A stretch of DNA of 64,000 nt from Aporrectodea caliginosa (GCA_020284085.1 JACEVL010000131.1:1-64000); one strand, 5' to 3'; shown: positions 1-11,312, counted from the first letter of the stretch. The notes: a model not told the origin generated them from the sequence alone. A program made the numbers and translations.

Positions 1-600
1 CGGTTCTTTTTGCCACATCAGCTTACACCACATGTATAATAACTTTAGATTTCACAATAATTTATTGTAAATCTTTATTACAAACAAACTTATACTTTTA
101 TTACTTTTGCATGTTTCAACTGTTTATCATGCGTGAACAATGTGTCAGATTATAATTCTTTATGTTTTACATTGTTAACAAATTAATAATTTATTTAACT
201 ACCATGAAGATTGTGATTCCCGTGATCATTGCGAGGGACGGTGACCAATCAATCGCCGACCAACACTGGACCAAGGACCACAAGTTGAGTAGCACTGGTC
301 TAATCAAATCAAATCGTAATATAATTAGTAGTATCAAGAGTTTAACGACGTCCTATGGATCCTAAGGCCGTTGACGTAGAACTTACCTTGCGACCTAATT
401 TAGAAAGGTCCAGTTATTGATTGGTTTGCTATTTAAACACGACTAAAACCCGTAGTTACTACTTGACGACGATGTGTCATAACAGAGATGATTGGCGTCG
501 CCCTCCTTCTTCGTCGAGGCTTCGGACTGGCACTAGCACAGTGCGGGCCGTGGCAGAGTTGACCATTGTTTAGTTTTCTCTGCGGACTATATAAAGCTGG
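1..600 (+). repeat. Partial copy of composite repeat R1
   Basis: The stretch matches, in the same order, the interior of the longer R1 copies at 1976-3082 and 11992-13175: a CATCAGCTTACA segment, a CCAATCAATCG segment, an A module at 340-378 and a C module at about 460-550. The left inverted-repeat end lies outside the window. The only long reading frame (162-365) has no recognisable protein features and is not called as a gene. Confidence 0.6.
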
Positions 601-1484
601 TTTAAATTTGTTTTAAGTTATCGTTATCGAATAACGTCATCAAGTAGAAATAATAAAATGTTGTCAAAGTCCATTGGCGTCATTAGACGATGCTAAACCC
701 TTGATCTAGAACTGATACCAAATGCCACTTGCTTGATTCTTAACTAAAAGTTAGAACATTTCGATTTGATTTAGCTACTGTATAATTATGGTAACGTTGA
801 CTTGAACGGACCTGCTAGCCGTAAGACAGCCTATCGTTAAACGCACAATACTGCAATATTGTTAGGATCTGCTTAGACACCTCTAAACAGCTTTCAACTG
901 ACGTTATAATATATTTGACATTTTCGATTAAACGTTACTGCGATTGGTCTTCAGGATAATAAACGAAAAATTAATAAGGTTGACGCTTACGGCCTTGGCA
1001 GCCACAAGATCTCGTTAAACACGGCATACTAAACATTTTTTTTATATTTGATGATCTTTGTACACCAAAATGCGGTTAGCAGTTTTTTCAATAAAAGATA
1101 TACTTACTTACTTACTTACTTACTATGATAGCCATTAATATCGATATAGAATAGATAGTTATTTTTATTATTCATTTTGTAACGGCATCTTTTGGCTGCC
1201 ACGGCTCTCACATCGACAGCTTCTGACGCAAAGAAATCGACATCTATTCGTGATTGAAATCCAATGTTTAGAGATTCCACCAGGTTTTACCACATATCTT
1301 TAGTCATCAAAGGCCTTTGGCTTCGATAGGAAATTCCTTTATACCGTTCTAAGCTACATAGCTCATTAAAAGTTTTAAATAGCGAAGTGTGTCATGAACT
1401 CAGGATTAAAAGAAATTGTGAAAATGTTTTATATTTAAAGATCTCTAAGCAGATCCTAACATTATTAGCATACGTTAGGTTATT
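601..1484. repeat. Modular repeat debris with B module and (TACT)n tail
   Basis: A B module in the AGACACC orientation lies at about 868-930. A short (TACT)n tract at about 1098-1125 follows an AATAAAAGATA sequence that resembles the 3' ends of the RTE-like LINE. A TTTAACGGCATCTTTTGG-type module lies near 1180-1210. No gene is seen. Confidence 0.45.
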
Positions 1485-1620
1485 TGATGTTTAACGACGC
1501 TGTGTCATAACAAAGATGAGTGGCATCGCCCTCCTCCTTTATCCAGGCTTTGGACTGGCACCACCAGAGTAAGGTCAGTGACGGTGCCAAGTCCGTTTAC
1601 GCTGACCTCACACTATGCAG
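1485..1620 (+). repeat. Module C repeat
   Basis: A typical C module starts TTTAACGACGCTGTGTCATA, runs through GCCCTCCTCC and ends near GGACTGGCACCACCAGAG. Roughly forty copies occur in the window on both strands. On the plus strand it reads by chance as a short hydrophobic peptide. Confidence 0.6.
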
Positions 1621-1797
1621 TGGCTAGATGCTGTTGAGGGAGGTGCTAGCGATTGCTTAGATTACCCATTATAGTTAAGCAACATCTTCTGGCGTTAAAG
1701 GCCTTTGAAGTTGTTGGAGATAATTTATGTTTATACAGGTTTTAATGTTTTTATGTTAAACAACATCTTCTGTTTTTCATTGTTTTATTACCATAGC

Positions 1798-1917
1798 GAT
1801 TGGATGGATGGATCGAGAGTCTACCGACAGCTTATGACAACAAAGGTCGTAGCCGTCGTCGACAGAATGCGGATTGCAACTGGTTCAATAAAGAATATAC
1901 TTACTTACTTACTTAAA
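1798..1917 (+). repeat. A2-like unit joined to a LINE-type (ACTT)n tail
   Basis: An eroded A2 unit (GACAGCTTATGACAACAAAG core) runs into GGTTCAATAAAGAATATACT and a short (ACTT)n tract. The same AATAAAGAATAT(ACTT)n ending recurs, directly or inverted, at 15832, 22205, 32750 and 42530, so it is a repeated retrotransposon 3' end. Confidence 0.45.
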
Positions 1918-1975
1918 TTAATTGCGCATAGTACAACTCTACCCTAGCGATTGAAATATTATTTATGTCGAACAT

Positions 1976-3082
1976 AGCGATTGAAAGAAAATTTCAAACA
2001 TATAACGTCGGTCGAAGGCAATTTAAAGGTGTTTAATCCAGTGCATCTTTAACTTGCTGATGCTGTGGACCAGTCGTTTCCTTTACCAGCTTTGCCGCCT
2101 TTCAACATCAGCTAACATGTATATTATGTTATAATAATATTTAGATTTCCTATTCATTTTTTACTGTCTGATATTATTGCATACAGTTTAATATTTTATT
2201 GAAATACCATCATAATAGTTATTCCTGTTATCCATCCGAGGCCCTGTAACCAATTATTCGTGGACTGGTAACGGACCGCGGACCAAAGTTTTGGTAGCTC
2301 TGATCTAATCAAAGCGGAATATCTTTTGTAGCTTTAAGTGCTTAATTAACGACTATAATATAATTAGCAGCATCTAGTGTTTAACGACGTCTTATGGATC
2401 TCATGGCTGCCTGGATCATTGACGTCGACGTTACCTTATGACCCAATTTCGAAAGATCAAGTCATTGATTGGTCAGTTATTTCAACGTAGCTACAATTAG
2501 TAGTTTCTACTTGACGATGCTGTGTCAAAACAAAGATCATTGGCATCTCCCTCCTCCTTCATCGAGGCTTGGGACTGGCACGACCAGACTGCGCATCGTG
2601 GCGGGGTTGACCATTGATTTAGTTTCCTCTGCGGACCATAGGCCTACAGAGTTGGTTAGATGCTATTTTAGGTAGGGATCACCTTGAATAATGTCATCAA
2701 GTCCCAGCGAGATTTCCTTCTGCCACATCTGTGGATGGCATACGTTGATTTGAAGGACGCGTTTAAATAGGACACTCATTCATTCATTCATTCATTACGA
2801 AGTTTTATATAGCGCCCCTTCAAGGTTACTACTCAGGAGCGCTTCCGACCACAGTGCCAGGCCGAAGCCTGTTTTAAGCAGAAATCTCTGCGTAGAGGTC
2901 TCTTAAAAGTTTTGTGCAATTTTATGTTACTGAGCAATTTGAACAAATATGTAATGTAAGCAATTAAGATTATCCAGTTAAACAATGGATACCAGTAATA
3001 TTAAAATTTTCCGATAATTATGTTGAGACACCTTTTAATAGGTTTAAACCGATGCAATATATAAGACATTTTCGTTCAATCG
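1976..3082 (+). mobile_element. Composite repeat R1 bounded by inverted B modules
   Basis: The left end (1976-2039, CGATTGAAAGAAAATTTC through TTTAAAGGTGTT) is repeated inverted at the right end (3024-3082, GAGACACCTTTTAATAG through TTCGTTCAATCG). Between them the order is CATCAGC segment, CCAATTATTCGTGG segment, A module (2379-2428), C module (2505-2600) and a tail block. The same order and ends occur at 11992-13175. I infer a non-autonomous element with long terminal inverted repeats. No transposase is visible and no clear target-site duplication is seen. A LINE or SINE 3' end is inserted at about 2776-2895. Confidence 0.55.
2776..2895 (-). mobile_element. LINE/SINE 3' end with (TGAA)n tail
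   Basis: On the minus strand the sequence reads GGAAGCGCTCCTGAGTAG, then GGGGCGCTATATAA, then a (TGAA)n tail seen here as (ATTC)n at 2776-2799. The same 3' end recurs at 9300, 14090, 29870 and elsewhere with different short tandem tails. It is 5' truncated. Confidence 0.6.
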
Positions 3083-3109
3083 TTGACTAACAGACACCAT
3101 AAGCAGCAG

Positions 3110-4260
3110 TAGTAGTTGCAGTTTAACGACACCTGTGTGATAACGAAGAACATTAGCGTCGCCCTCCTCTTTTGTCCAGGCTTCGGCCTGGCACTGCCTG
3201 GCACTAAGGACGCAAGCAATTCGAAGAGCAACAGTTAATATTTAGGATAAGGTAAAATCAACGTTTCTACTCAGCTACCCAACTACTCAACTCCGCCCCT
3301 GTTCTTGCTCTGGTAGTGCCAGTCCAAAGCATGGGAAAAGGAGGAGGGCGTATTGTCGCATGTTGCGATTGTGCTACTCCGGGGGTTAAATTAAAGGGCA
3401 GAGAGTTCTTAGGAAGCATTGAACATGATATATTATTATCCATGCCTGTTACACTTCTAACCCAGTCTCGGCCCGTACGCTGGTAGCGCCAATCCAAACT
3501 CTGAATAAAAAAAGAGGGTTACGAAAACGGCGATAACACCAAACGATGTTGTTAAACACAGATGCTGCAGTCTAGCAATACCAGTCCGAGAAAAAAGAAG
3601 TGTGACGATAATCATCTTTGTTACAACACAGAGTCGTTAAACAGCAACTAACCAAGGAATATTCAAAACCATCGTTAGGTTATCAAAGGAAATCTTCGAA
3701 AAATAATCGGAAACGCCAGAAAGAAAATATTTTAAAATGATACCAGTCCAAGCGCGCATCTTCGTCTGTGCTTTTCTCCTCGACGAATCTAGTGATTGGG
3801 TGATCCAAAGTTTAACATTTTATGGCAACAGAAGTCGTTGAAGTCGGCAAAAATTATTTTGGCATCATTAAACATTTTCCTTTTTTTGATTTTTATTCCA
3901 AGGTTTAGCGTCGTCTTACGACATTGAAGGCTGTAACAGTTGACGAAAGTATTCAGAATTTATTAATAGCGCGACTTCTGAATAACATAATTATATCGAT
4001 TACAATGATACCGTTTTAAGGGTGTCCAATTTATTAAACCAACGGTTGTATGAATCGTCCACTTTTATGGCATGTTATAGCGTCAAAAGCCGTTGACATC
4101 GGTAGGAGAATTTTTTATAGTTTTCAACGTCATACCTGAGGGTTAATCGCTTCTACTGATTGAAATGTGTTGAGGATTGGTGATTGAATGAAAACGTGGT
4201 GTATATAAAGGCGGATATAAACCTTCTTCTTTGTGAAGACACCTACGAGCACTGAGCCCA
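3110..4260. repeat. C and A modules on both strands
   Basis: C modules lie at about 3118-3210 (+), 3285-3375 (-) and 3580-3655 (-). Looser A-type modules lie at 3810-3875 and 3903-3947. A B-type GGGTGTCCAAT end is near 4020. The minus-strand frame at 3267-3497 is a translation of C modules, not a gene. Confidence 0.45.
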
Positions 4261-4261
4261 T

Positions 4262-4615
4262 AGTTATTGATGATGATACGCTATTTAAAGGTGCATAATG
4301 TTTGTGTAATTTTTATTTTTTAATGTATGATTTGATTACAACGGTCAATGTTGCCATAAGCTGTTATTGAATTGAAGATTAATAAATAATTATCGTTTTA
4401 AATTTGAAAAAGGAAAAGAATCTATTGTCACAATTATAATTATTATTTATGATTGAGAATCTCTTGAGAATTGGGAATGTTTATTAAGAATTTTTTGCTT
4501 TTAACATTTCTTGTGTGGGATAATTATTGTTGCGGAATATCTGTGGTGATATTGTAAGACTCTGTTTAGACACCTTTTAATTGCGTAGGTTTGACACTAT
4601 AAGTTTCTCGTTTTC
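4262..4615 (+). mobile_element. Short repeat R4 with inverted B ends
   Basis: It opens with GCTATTTAAAGGTGCATAAT and closes with CTGTTTAGACACCTTTTAAT followed by CTATAAGTTTCTCG, an inverted pair. The AT-rich interior matches 56590-57065 and parts of 18990-19790, 25250-25590 and 60420-60740. I infer a second, shorter non-autonomous family sharing the B ends with R1. Confidence 0.45.
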
Positions 4616-4639
4616 TTTGCTTGTATAAGTCGTATCTTG

Positions 4640-5111
<472 letters not shown>

Positions 5112-5560
5112 CATTTAGAGGTGTCCGAAGAGATCACAACATCATTAGGTTAGGTTAGGTTAGGTTAGTTATTGTTTAACAACTACCACTGCTGCTAATA
5201 GCTTCTTGCTTTAGACCATGTTTAAAGTATTTTCGGAGGTCATCTATAATGCCCATCTACAAACACACTGAAGCACTTCGTTCGCTTATTTTGCTTCTCG
5301 GTCAATAGTAGGACGGGAATAACTGCTGATTTTACGTTCAATGGATTGTTCAGTTATTGTTTTGTTTACCTTGTTTGTAACCTTATTGTATAACAATATG
5401 GATTTATCTGTGATAATGACATACTTTGGTCTTACCACATTTGCACATGATATTTGTGACATTCTTAAGAAAACAGCAAAATATGATCAGATGTCACTTT
5501 TTCTAATTTTCAGATTTTAATAAAAATTGGGTGAAAATGTTTTTTATACTTTTCTGATTT
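5112..5560 (+). repeat. Dispersed repeat R2 copy
   Basis: It starts with a B-type AGAGGTGTCCGA end and a short TTAGG run (about 5142-5166), then a TTGTTTAACAACTACC block, a TTTTCGGAGGTCATC block and a TTGTTTTGTTTACCTTG block. The same order occurs at about 8595-8960, and parts at 60050-60150 and 63060-63290. Confidence 0.5.
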
Positions 5561-5780
5561 CTCACATTGGATGAAATTCATTGTTTTAATGTGTATTTTC
5601 AGAACTTTGTACAGAGAATACTTTTATTGTTTGTGATTATATATTAAAATAATTGAACTTTTTCCAAGTAAAAACAACATGATCATTCGTAACTATGTAA
5701 AAAATAAGGTAGAACCAAACTTTTGGTGTCATTTTAAAGCAAAAAATGTGGTCTTTAAAAATAAATTTCCGACATACGAC
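5561..5780. other. AT-rich stretch, nothing recognised
   Basis: No open frame of note, no tandem repeat and no module boundary was seen here. Confidence 0.4.
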
Positions 5781-6075
5781 TCATTTTAATCCCTTGGATC
5801 CCATTTCAATAATTTCTCTCAACAACAACATAGGCTCCGATTGAACGCTGTCAAAGACCTCGTTCATTTTCTTGTAATGCTCTCATAAGTTTTCTTTCTC
5901 TTTTCTCGTCTTTGATTTTCGTATAATGTCTATCATCAGTTTTCTCTCTTTTTTCTTGGCTTGGATTCCGTTTCTGGCAGGCCTTCCACTCGCTTTTTTG
6001 TGGCCAAACAGGCTCTTTTAATAACTGTTTTCTCCATAATCTTATTAACAATATTTTATAGAATATTACATTCAT
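5781..6075 (-). pseudogene. Lysine/arginine-rich ORF fragment, repeated at 55.8 kb
   Basis: The minus strand encodes a very basic peptide (about 74 residues from 6075 to 5851) with ILLIRLWRKQLL near the start and a KxKxExRERK-like stretch near the end. A divergent copy at 55831-56016 keeps IRLRRKQLL and QKRNQSQEKK. I do not recognise a family. The recurrence suggests a transposon-derived coding fragment; it is short and carries no diagnostic motif. Confidence 0.25.
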
Positions 6076-6960
6076 CTATCTAAATTACAATCAAACTATC
6101 AATATTACATTTACAGGCGATGTTCAATATTCATTATCCGTCAATCATAGTACATACAGATTCAATTATCAATTTCAACATGACAATCAAAGCATCAATA
6201 TTATTCAATGTTGGCTTACTTTTATGCATTATAAAATTAGTTAAAAAATGAATCTTATTCATCAACAAACACAATAACATTAGCGATTGAAAGAAAATTT
6301 AGAACGGTTGAACGTTATTTAAAGATGTCTAATACAGTGCATCTCAAACTCTCTAATGTTGCGCGCTGGAACTTGCTTTACTAACATTACGGCAACCTTA
6401 GTTCCGCGTTTTAAGGGTGTCCAATCCGAGCTTCATATTTTAAGTGAGCTATTTTAAGTCATTGTGTAACGACATCTTTTGGCTGCCAGGGCACTCACAT
6501 CGACGTAATCAATACGCCCTTGGATTCCAATGCGAAGAGATTCTACCAGGTTTAGCCACATATTTTTGGGCATTTCGACTGTTATATAGAAACATGTACT
6601 GATTAACCCAACCATAAGTAACCATGCTCTCAGCTGTTATTCGACTGTGCATGTTGTTCTGTGAAATAAACGAATGTACTTAGGCCGTTGGCTTCTACAG
6701 AAAAATTGTCTTCGGATTAAAAATCTTTAATGAGCAAACTGCGTCATGAACTCGCGAATGAAGGAAACTGTGAATCAAAATAATTATAATTATATTTAAA
6801 GATATCCAAGCCGATCACAACATCATCATTAGCTTAGGTTGGGTTAGTTGCTCTTTATCATCGCAGTGTCATAACAAAGATGAGTGGCGTCGCCCTTCCA
6901 CTTTATCTGAGCTTGGGACTGGCATTACCAGTGTACCGTAACCGTCAGTGGATGTGCCAA
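6076..6960. repeat. AT-rich DNA then B and C modules
   Basis: 6076-6280 is AT-rich with nothing recognised. A B module (ATTTAAAGATGTCTAATAC) lies at about 6285-6345, a GTGTAACGACATCTTTTGGC module at about 6462-6510, and a C module at about 6850-6945. Confidence 0.4.
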
Positions 6961-6964
6961 GTGT

Positions 6965-7347
6965 GGGGCGCTGTGGTGTAGGGGTATGTTCGGTGCCTTT
7001 CAGCCGGAGGGTTGCGGGTTGGAATCCACCTCAAGCCGCCGCGTAGGGACCCTGGGCAAGTTCTTCACTCGCAATTGCTCATGCGCTTCGGCGTGAAACT
7101 CCGATTCAGCATCCGCGCAGTAGTCGGGAGCGCCTCTGAATGGGAAATCTGGTAGGGGCGCTATAACAAGTGTTCATACATACATACATACATACATACA
7201 TACATACATACATACATACATACATACATACATACATACATACATACATACATACATACATACATACATACATACATACATACATACATACATACATACA
7301 TACATACATACATACATACATACATACATACATACATACATACATAC
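6965..7347 (+). mobile_element. tRNA-derived SINE with LINE-like 3' end and (CATA)n tail
   Basis: The head at 6965-7032 looks like a tRNA, with an A-box-like TGGTGTAGGGG and a B-box-like GGGTTGGAATCC. A body (GGACCCTGGGCAAGTTCTTC, CAATTGCTCATG) follows, then CGGGAGCGCCTCTGA and GGGGCGCTATAA, which match the 3' ends of LINE fragments in this window. It ends in about 175 bp of (CATA)n. The class is well supported; the parental tRNA is not identified. Reading frames of alternating MYVC or TYIH are repeat artefacts. Confidence 0.75.
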
Positions 7348-7996
7348 AAGTCCGTTTACGTTGACCATTATAATATTTTATTGATTAGGTGCTGTTGAGG
7401 GATGTCCAGGCGATTACTTTGTTTGTGGAATAACAGACCGTTAGCGTCGATATGAAATGTTTTGTATTCCATAGTAGTCTTAACTGATGATTATACGAAA
7501 ATTTCATTCATATAGCATCAGTTGAAAGCTGTTTAAAGGTGTCTAATCCAGTGCATCTCAAACTTCCTTCACCGGCCTTACCGCTGACCGGTTCTGCGTC
7601 ATAAGAAAGATGAGTGGCGTGGCCCTCCTCGTTTATCCGGGTTCGGGACTAGCACCGCCAGAGTACGCTCACTGTTGGCGTTGACCTTACCTTAGATATT
7701 GGCTAGGTGCTGTTAAAACAGGTGCTAGCGATTGCTTAGGTTACCAATAGTTAGCCATTGCACTGCTCTCAGCTACATGTACATCGCTCATTAAACTTTT
7801 AACAGAACCCGTTAGCGTCGCTGGAACAAATTTTGGCAAAATCTGGGATTAAGAAACCGACGATTATTATCGACGACGACCGATAGAAAGAAGTTCTGTA
7901 TCCGTCAACAGGATTTTACGACAAGCATCAGTTCTTTATATTCCGATGACTGAGAGCGAAGATTACCGGGAATCGCTTTAATACGATTATCGATTG
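7348..7996. repeat. B and C modules
   Basis: A B module (CATATAGCATCAGTTGAAAG to AAAGGTGTCTAATCC) lies at about 7500-7555, and a C module at about 7590-7675. The rest is low-complexity connecting DNA without a gene. Confidence 0.45.
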
Positions 7997-8077
7997 GATG
8001 GATCCACAGTTTAACGGCAGCTTATGACAACATAGGCCGTTGCCGCCGACAAAGATTAGTTTTTGGCATATTACAGC
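7997..8077 (+). mobile_element. A2 hairpin unit with 9-bp direct repeats
   Basis: The 81-bp unit runs from GATGGATCCACAG to GCATATTACAGC and is flanked by TATCGATTG at 7988-7996 and 8078-8086. The interior pairs GGCAGC (8016-8021) with GCCGCC (8042-8047), one position unpaired. The insertion lies exactly at the outer edge of a B module. Confidence 0.6.
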
Positions 8078-8594
8078 TATCGATTGAACGAAAATTTCGA
8101 ACATATAGCGACGGTTGAATGCTACATAAAGGTGTCTAATCCAATGATTTCAAAAGTTCTGATGCTGCGGACCGGTATTTGCTTTACTGCGATCTACCGG
8201 TGATTTTCAACATCAGCTTACATTACGTATATAGTTTGTTATATTGAAATTTAGATTTCATAATGTTTCATTGTCGCAGTTTATAGCAACTATAATTTTG
8301 TTGCTGTTGCGTTAATTAAAACTGTTTATTGGGCATGAATACTGTGTCGTGTTCTATATTTTGATCCTTTGACACCAACCTCAACTTACCATCTGATATC
8401 GTAGTAGTGCCAGTTCCAAACCTCGAGAAAATAAGGAGGGATCCTCTAATCATCTTCCTATCATCTTCCTTACGACCATTTTCGTTATTCAGAAACTCAC
8501 CAATACACATCGTGTAGCCTACGTTTCTGAATTGTCGTCAATGGTCTTTGATGTCATAAGACTGCGTTACACTTTGGACTAATAATAATAATAA
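8078..8594. repeat. B module, R1 interior, C and A modules
   Basis: A B module (CGATTGAACGAAAATTTCG to AAAGGTGTCTAATCC) lies at 8080-8145, followed by the CATCAGCTTACAT segment of R1. A minus-strand C module is at about 8400-8470 and a minus-strand A module at 8534-8572, then a short (AAT)n tract. Confidence 0.45.
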
Positions 8595-8960
8595 TAGTTT
8601 AGAGGTGTCCGAACAGACGACAACATCATTGTTCATTATATTAGGTTAGTTTATTTACTGTTTAATGACTGCTACTGCTGCTAATCGCCCTCCTGCCTTA
8701 GAGCATGTTTGAAGTATTTTCGGAGGTCATCTTTAAGTCCATCTATAAACGCACTGAACCCTCTTAAGGCGATTCTTTTGCTTCTCAGTCATTAGTAGGA
8801 CGTGAATGACGGATGATTTTACGTTCAATGGCTTCTTTAGTAATTGTTTTGTTTACCTTGTTTGTAACTTCATTTGGTAACAACATGGCCTTATCTGTGG
8901 TAATGACATCCTCTTGTTTTAGTACATTTGCACTTGATAATTCAATCGTTTCCATTTAAT
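8595..8960 (+). repeat. Dispersed repeat R2 copy
   Basis: It has the same block order as 5112-5560: AGAGGTGTCCGA, TTAGGTTAG, GCTACTGCTGCTAATCGC, TTTTCGGAGGTCATC and TTGTTTTGTTTACC. No coding potential was recognised. Confidence 0.5.
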
Positions 8961-9299
8961 TTAAAACCCGAAAATACACATCTCCATGACGTGTAAAAGA
9001 TTCATCAACACATTTCTCATCAACATAAATATATCATCGACTCATTTCTCAGAAAAGTTAACAAATCTTTCAGATTTCTCAACGACAACAGTCGAATGAA
9101 CGTTGTGACTCAGAATAAAAATGTACAGAACATACAGAACTGCTCTTCTGCTTCTACTTAAAACGCGATAATAACACTTAAAAGAGGTGTGTAATTATCT
9201 TCGACAGTTCTCACCGTTCGTATTGCATAATACAGAAATAAAATTTAACTTCCCTACTTTCCATACCCTGGAAGTCCATAGCGTAGATTTAGAAGGAGG
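8961..9299. other. Unassigned connecting DNA
   Basis: AT-rich sequence. The GAGGTGTGTAATTAT stretch at about 9185 recurs at 63425 and 63680, so this too is dispersed repeat material. No gene is seen. Confidence 0.35.
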
Positions 9300-9393
9300 G
9301 CGAAGGGCCGTGCTGGAGTCGGGAGCGCCTCTGAGTAGCCCTCTTGAAGGGGCGCTATATAAATTTATGAATGAATGAATGAATGAATGAATG
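9300..9393 (+). mobile_element. LINE/SINE 3' end with (GAAT)n tail
   Basis: GCCGTGCTGGAGTCGGGAGC, CCTCTGAGTAG and GGGGCGCTATATAAAT precede a (GAAT)n tail at 9364-9393. It is the same 3' end as at 2776, 7130 and 44420. 5' truncated. Confidence 0.65.
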
Positions 9394-9840
9394 AAGAAAA
9401 ACGGCCATAGTATCCTGTAGTCTGGCAATGTCCGAAGCCTGGATAAAGGAGGAGGGCGAAATGAATCATCTTTGTTTTGAGAGCATCGTTAAGCAGCAAA
9501 TAACAAACTGTGCTCCTGCTTTATACCCGGCTTGCATGGGTCCACAGCTCCGCTATGATTAACAGTGATTATCTGAATCAGCTGATGTGTTTATATGTTA
9601 TTTGACCAAATAAAATGCCATTATGTATTTTTTGTGTGCACATTTGTACAAAATTTCAGATGATTTTATTGGGATTTGGTAATGGGCTTCGCTTAACCAT
9701 TAAATTCTCATAATTATAAGAAAAACTGAAAAACTAGATCCAATCTACCAAAACCGACCCCCATATTCGGAATCAGCACCACAAGTTTACCTTAAAATCG
9801 CTCTAATATCTTTGGCAACAAAATCACTGTTGACCAGTGA
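9394..9840. repeat. C module (-) then unassigned DNA
   Basis: A minus-strand C module lies at about 9425-9500. No inverted counterpart of the minisatellite at 10994-11172 was found in the following 340 bp, so a 5' end for the downstream transposon is not visible. Confidence 0.4.
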
Positions 9841-10792
9841 ATTATAATTCCGGATGCATATCGGATGTACAAAGTCGCACCCGATCAACTGGAAGAATTT
9901 CTAATATGGGATTCCGGAGAACAAGATGAAAATCGAATTTTCATATTTGGTCGACAGTCGAGTGGTGATTGGAGTAACCAGATGGAAAGACTTTACGTAG
10001 ACGGAACATTCAGCCTAGCTCCTGCTCTTTTCTCACAGATATACGTTGTCATGGTAGACAGAGGAGGATTCGTTCTACCGGTTCTGTATGCTCTGTTACC
10101 AAATAAAGAAGGAGAAACCTATCGACGAATGTTGGAAGCCGTTAAAGAATTCTGGCCACATCTTAATCCGTCGTCCGTCTCCATCGACTTTGAGCAGGCC
10201 GCTATTGGAGCTGTTCGAGCAACGTTTCCGAACTGCGTAATCCATGGATGTCTCTTCCATTTGACGAAGAATATGCGCAAGAAACTGGCAGACGAGGGTC
10301 TGCTTCGCCGATACAACACGGATCCGGATTTCGCTTTGTCCGCCCGAATGATAGTCGCGCTTTGTTCCAATCGACGACCTAGATGTTGCTTTGGAGGCAC
10401 TGGCAAATGAAATTACAGAGGACCTCACGCCAATCCTCAACTGGTTTGAGGACTTCTACATAGGACGTCAAAATCGTAACCGGACTCGACGTCGTGCATT
10501 GTTTCCACCTCAAACGTGGTCTGTGTACGAGAGGACAGTGAATGGAGAAGATCGTACAAACAACTATGTTCAAGCAGCCCATCGAAGATTGCAGGCCGAA
10601 TTTGGGATGGACCACCCAAATATTTGGCAATTTATAGACGGTATACGAGCTGTTCAGAAAGGGCGGGACCTTGTCTACGAGCAATTCATTCGTGGAGACC
10701 AGCCGCCTGTCAAGCGAAGAAAATACGACGCAACCGATGTCAGGATAAAGACAATCGTTGACAGTTACAGACATCGAAACATCATCGAGTAG
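9841..10792 (+). pseudogene. Mutator-like (MULE) transposase, 5' truncated and frameshifted
   Basis: This is a DDE-type DNA transposase fragment. Frame 1 (from the Met at 9865; the frame is open from 9841 after a TGA) gives YVDGTFSLAP with the first Asp at residue 46, VSIDFEQAA with the second Asp at residue 108, and a C-x2-H (GCLFHL) just after, the usual MULE arrangement. Homology leaves this frame near 10355-10370 and resumes in frame 2 (IDDLDVALEALANEI), continuing to WFEDFYIGR, the expected place of the catalytic Glu, and VYERTVNGEDRTNN, then stopping at 10792. The N-terminal DNA-binding (often FLYWCH) region is missing. One net +1 shift and the truncation make it a pseudogene. The family call is firm; the subfamily is not determined. 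Confidence 0.85.
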
Positions 10793-10993
10793 GCCTACCG
10801 AGGACTGTCGCATATTTTTTTGATGGACTCATAAACTTAATCGAAAAGGTAGCGCACTGAACATTATTAATTGAACATTCCGTTACAAATTTTACGTTTA
10901 TTTCAAACAGCATAAAACTTGGCTATACTACTGATATTTGTTTTCAATAAAAAAATTAGCTTTTCTTATCAACTGTTATTTACTATGTTTAGT
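10793..10993. other. 3' flank of the MULE fragment
   Basis: AT-rich, with an AATAAA-type sequence near 10946. No other feature was recognised. Confidence 0.3.
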
Positions 10994-11172
10994 AGCGCCA
11001 AAACGGCCGGCGCCTAAACGGCCAGCGCCTAAACGGCCGTCGCCAAAACGGGCAGCGCCTAAACGTACGGCGCCAAAACGGCCGGCGCCAAAACGGCCGG
11101 CGCCTAAACGGCCGGCGCCAAAACGGCCAGCGCCCAAACGACCGGCGCCCAAACGGCTGCGCCAAAACGTCC
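10994..11172 (+). repeat. 15-bp minisatellite, possible MULE terminal repeat
   Basis: About twelve imperfect copies of a 15-bp unit (GGCGCCAAAACGGCC, with T/C/A changes) occur in tandem. In frame it would encode APKRP repeats, which I treat as coincidental. From general knowledge, some animal MULE-type elements carry tandem GC-rich units in their termini. Its place just downstream of the transposase suggests such an end, but no matching left end is visible. Confidence 0.8.
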
Positions 11173-11312
11173 TGCTTCGCCTTTTAACGACGCTGTTGAG
11201 AAAGAGGATAGCGAATGCTTATGCTATAAAATAGTTAAACGACATCTGAGGCCCTTACCGACGATAGAAAATGTCTTGTACAGTTTTATGGTGTGGTCTT
11301 GCGCTAACGATT
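11173..11312 (+). repeat. C-module fragment and connecting repeat
   Basis: It starts TTTTAACGACGCTGTTGAG and runs through a second ACGACATCTGAGGCC module. No gene is seen. Confidence 0.35.

Noticed and set aside
5142..5166. (TTAGG)n as telomeric DNA
   Set aside because: Only about five units, inside a dispersed repeat (R2) that has fewer units elsewhere.
7170..7364. CRISPR-like array
   Set aside because: Simple tetranucleotide repeat without spacers, in a eukaryotic context; no direct-repeat/spacer structure was found anywhere.
10938..11234. APKRP-repeat protein
   Set aside because: Product of a 15-bp minisatellite whose unit length happens to be a multiple of three; no start context, no domain, not conserved beyond the array.
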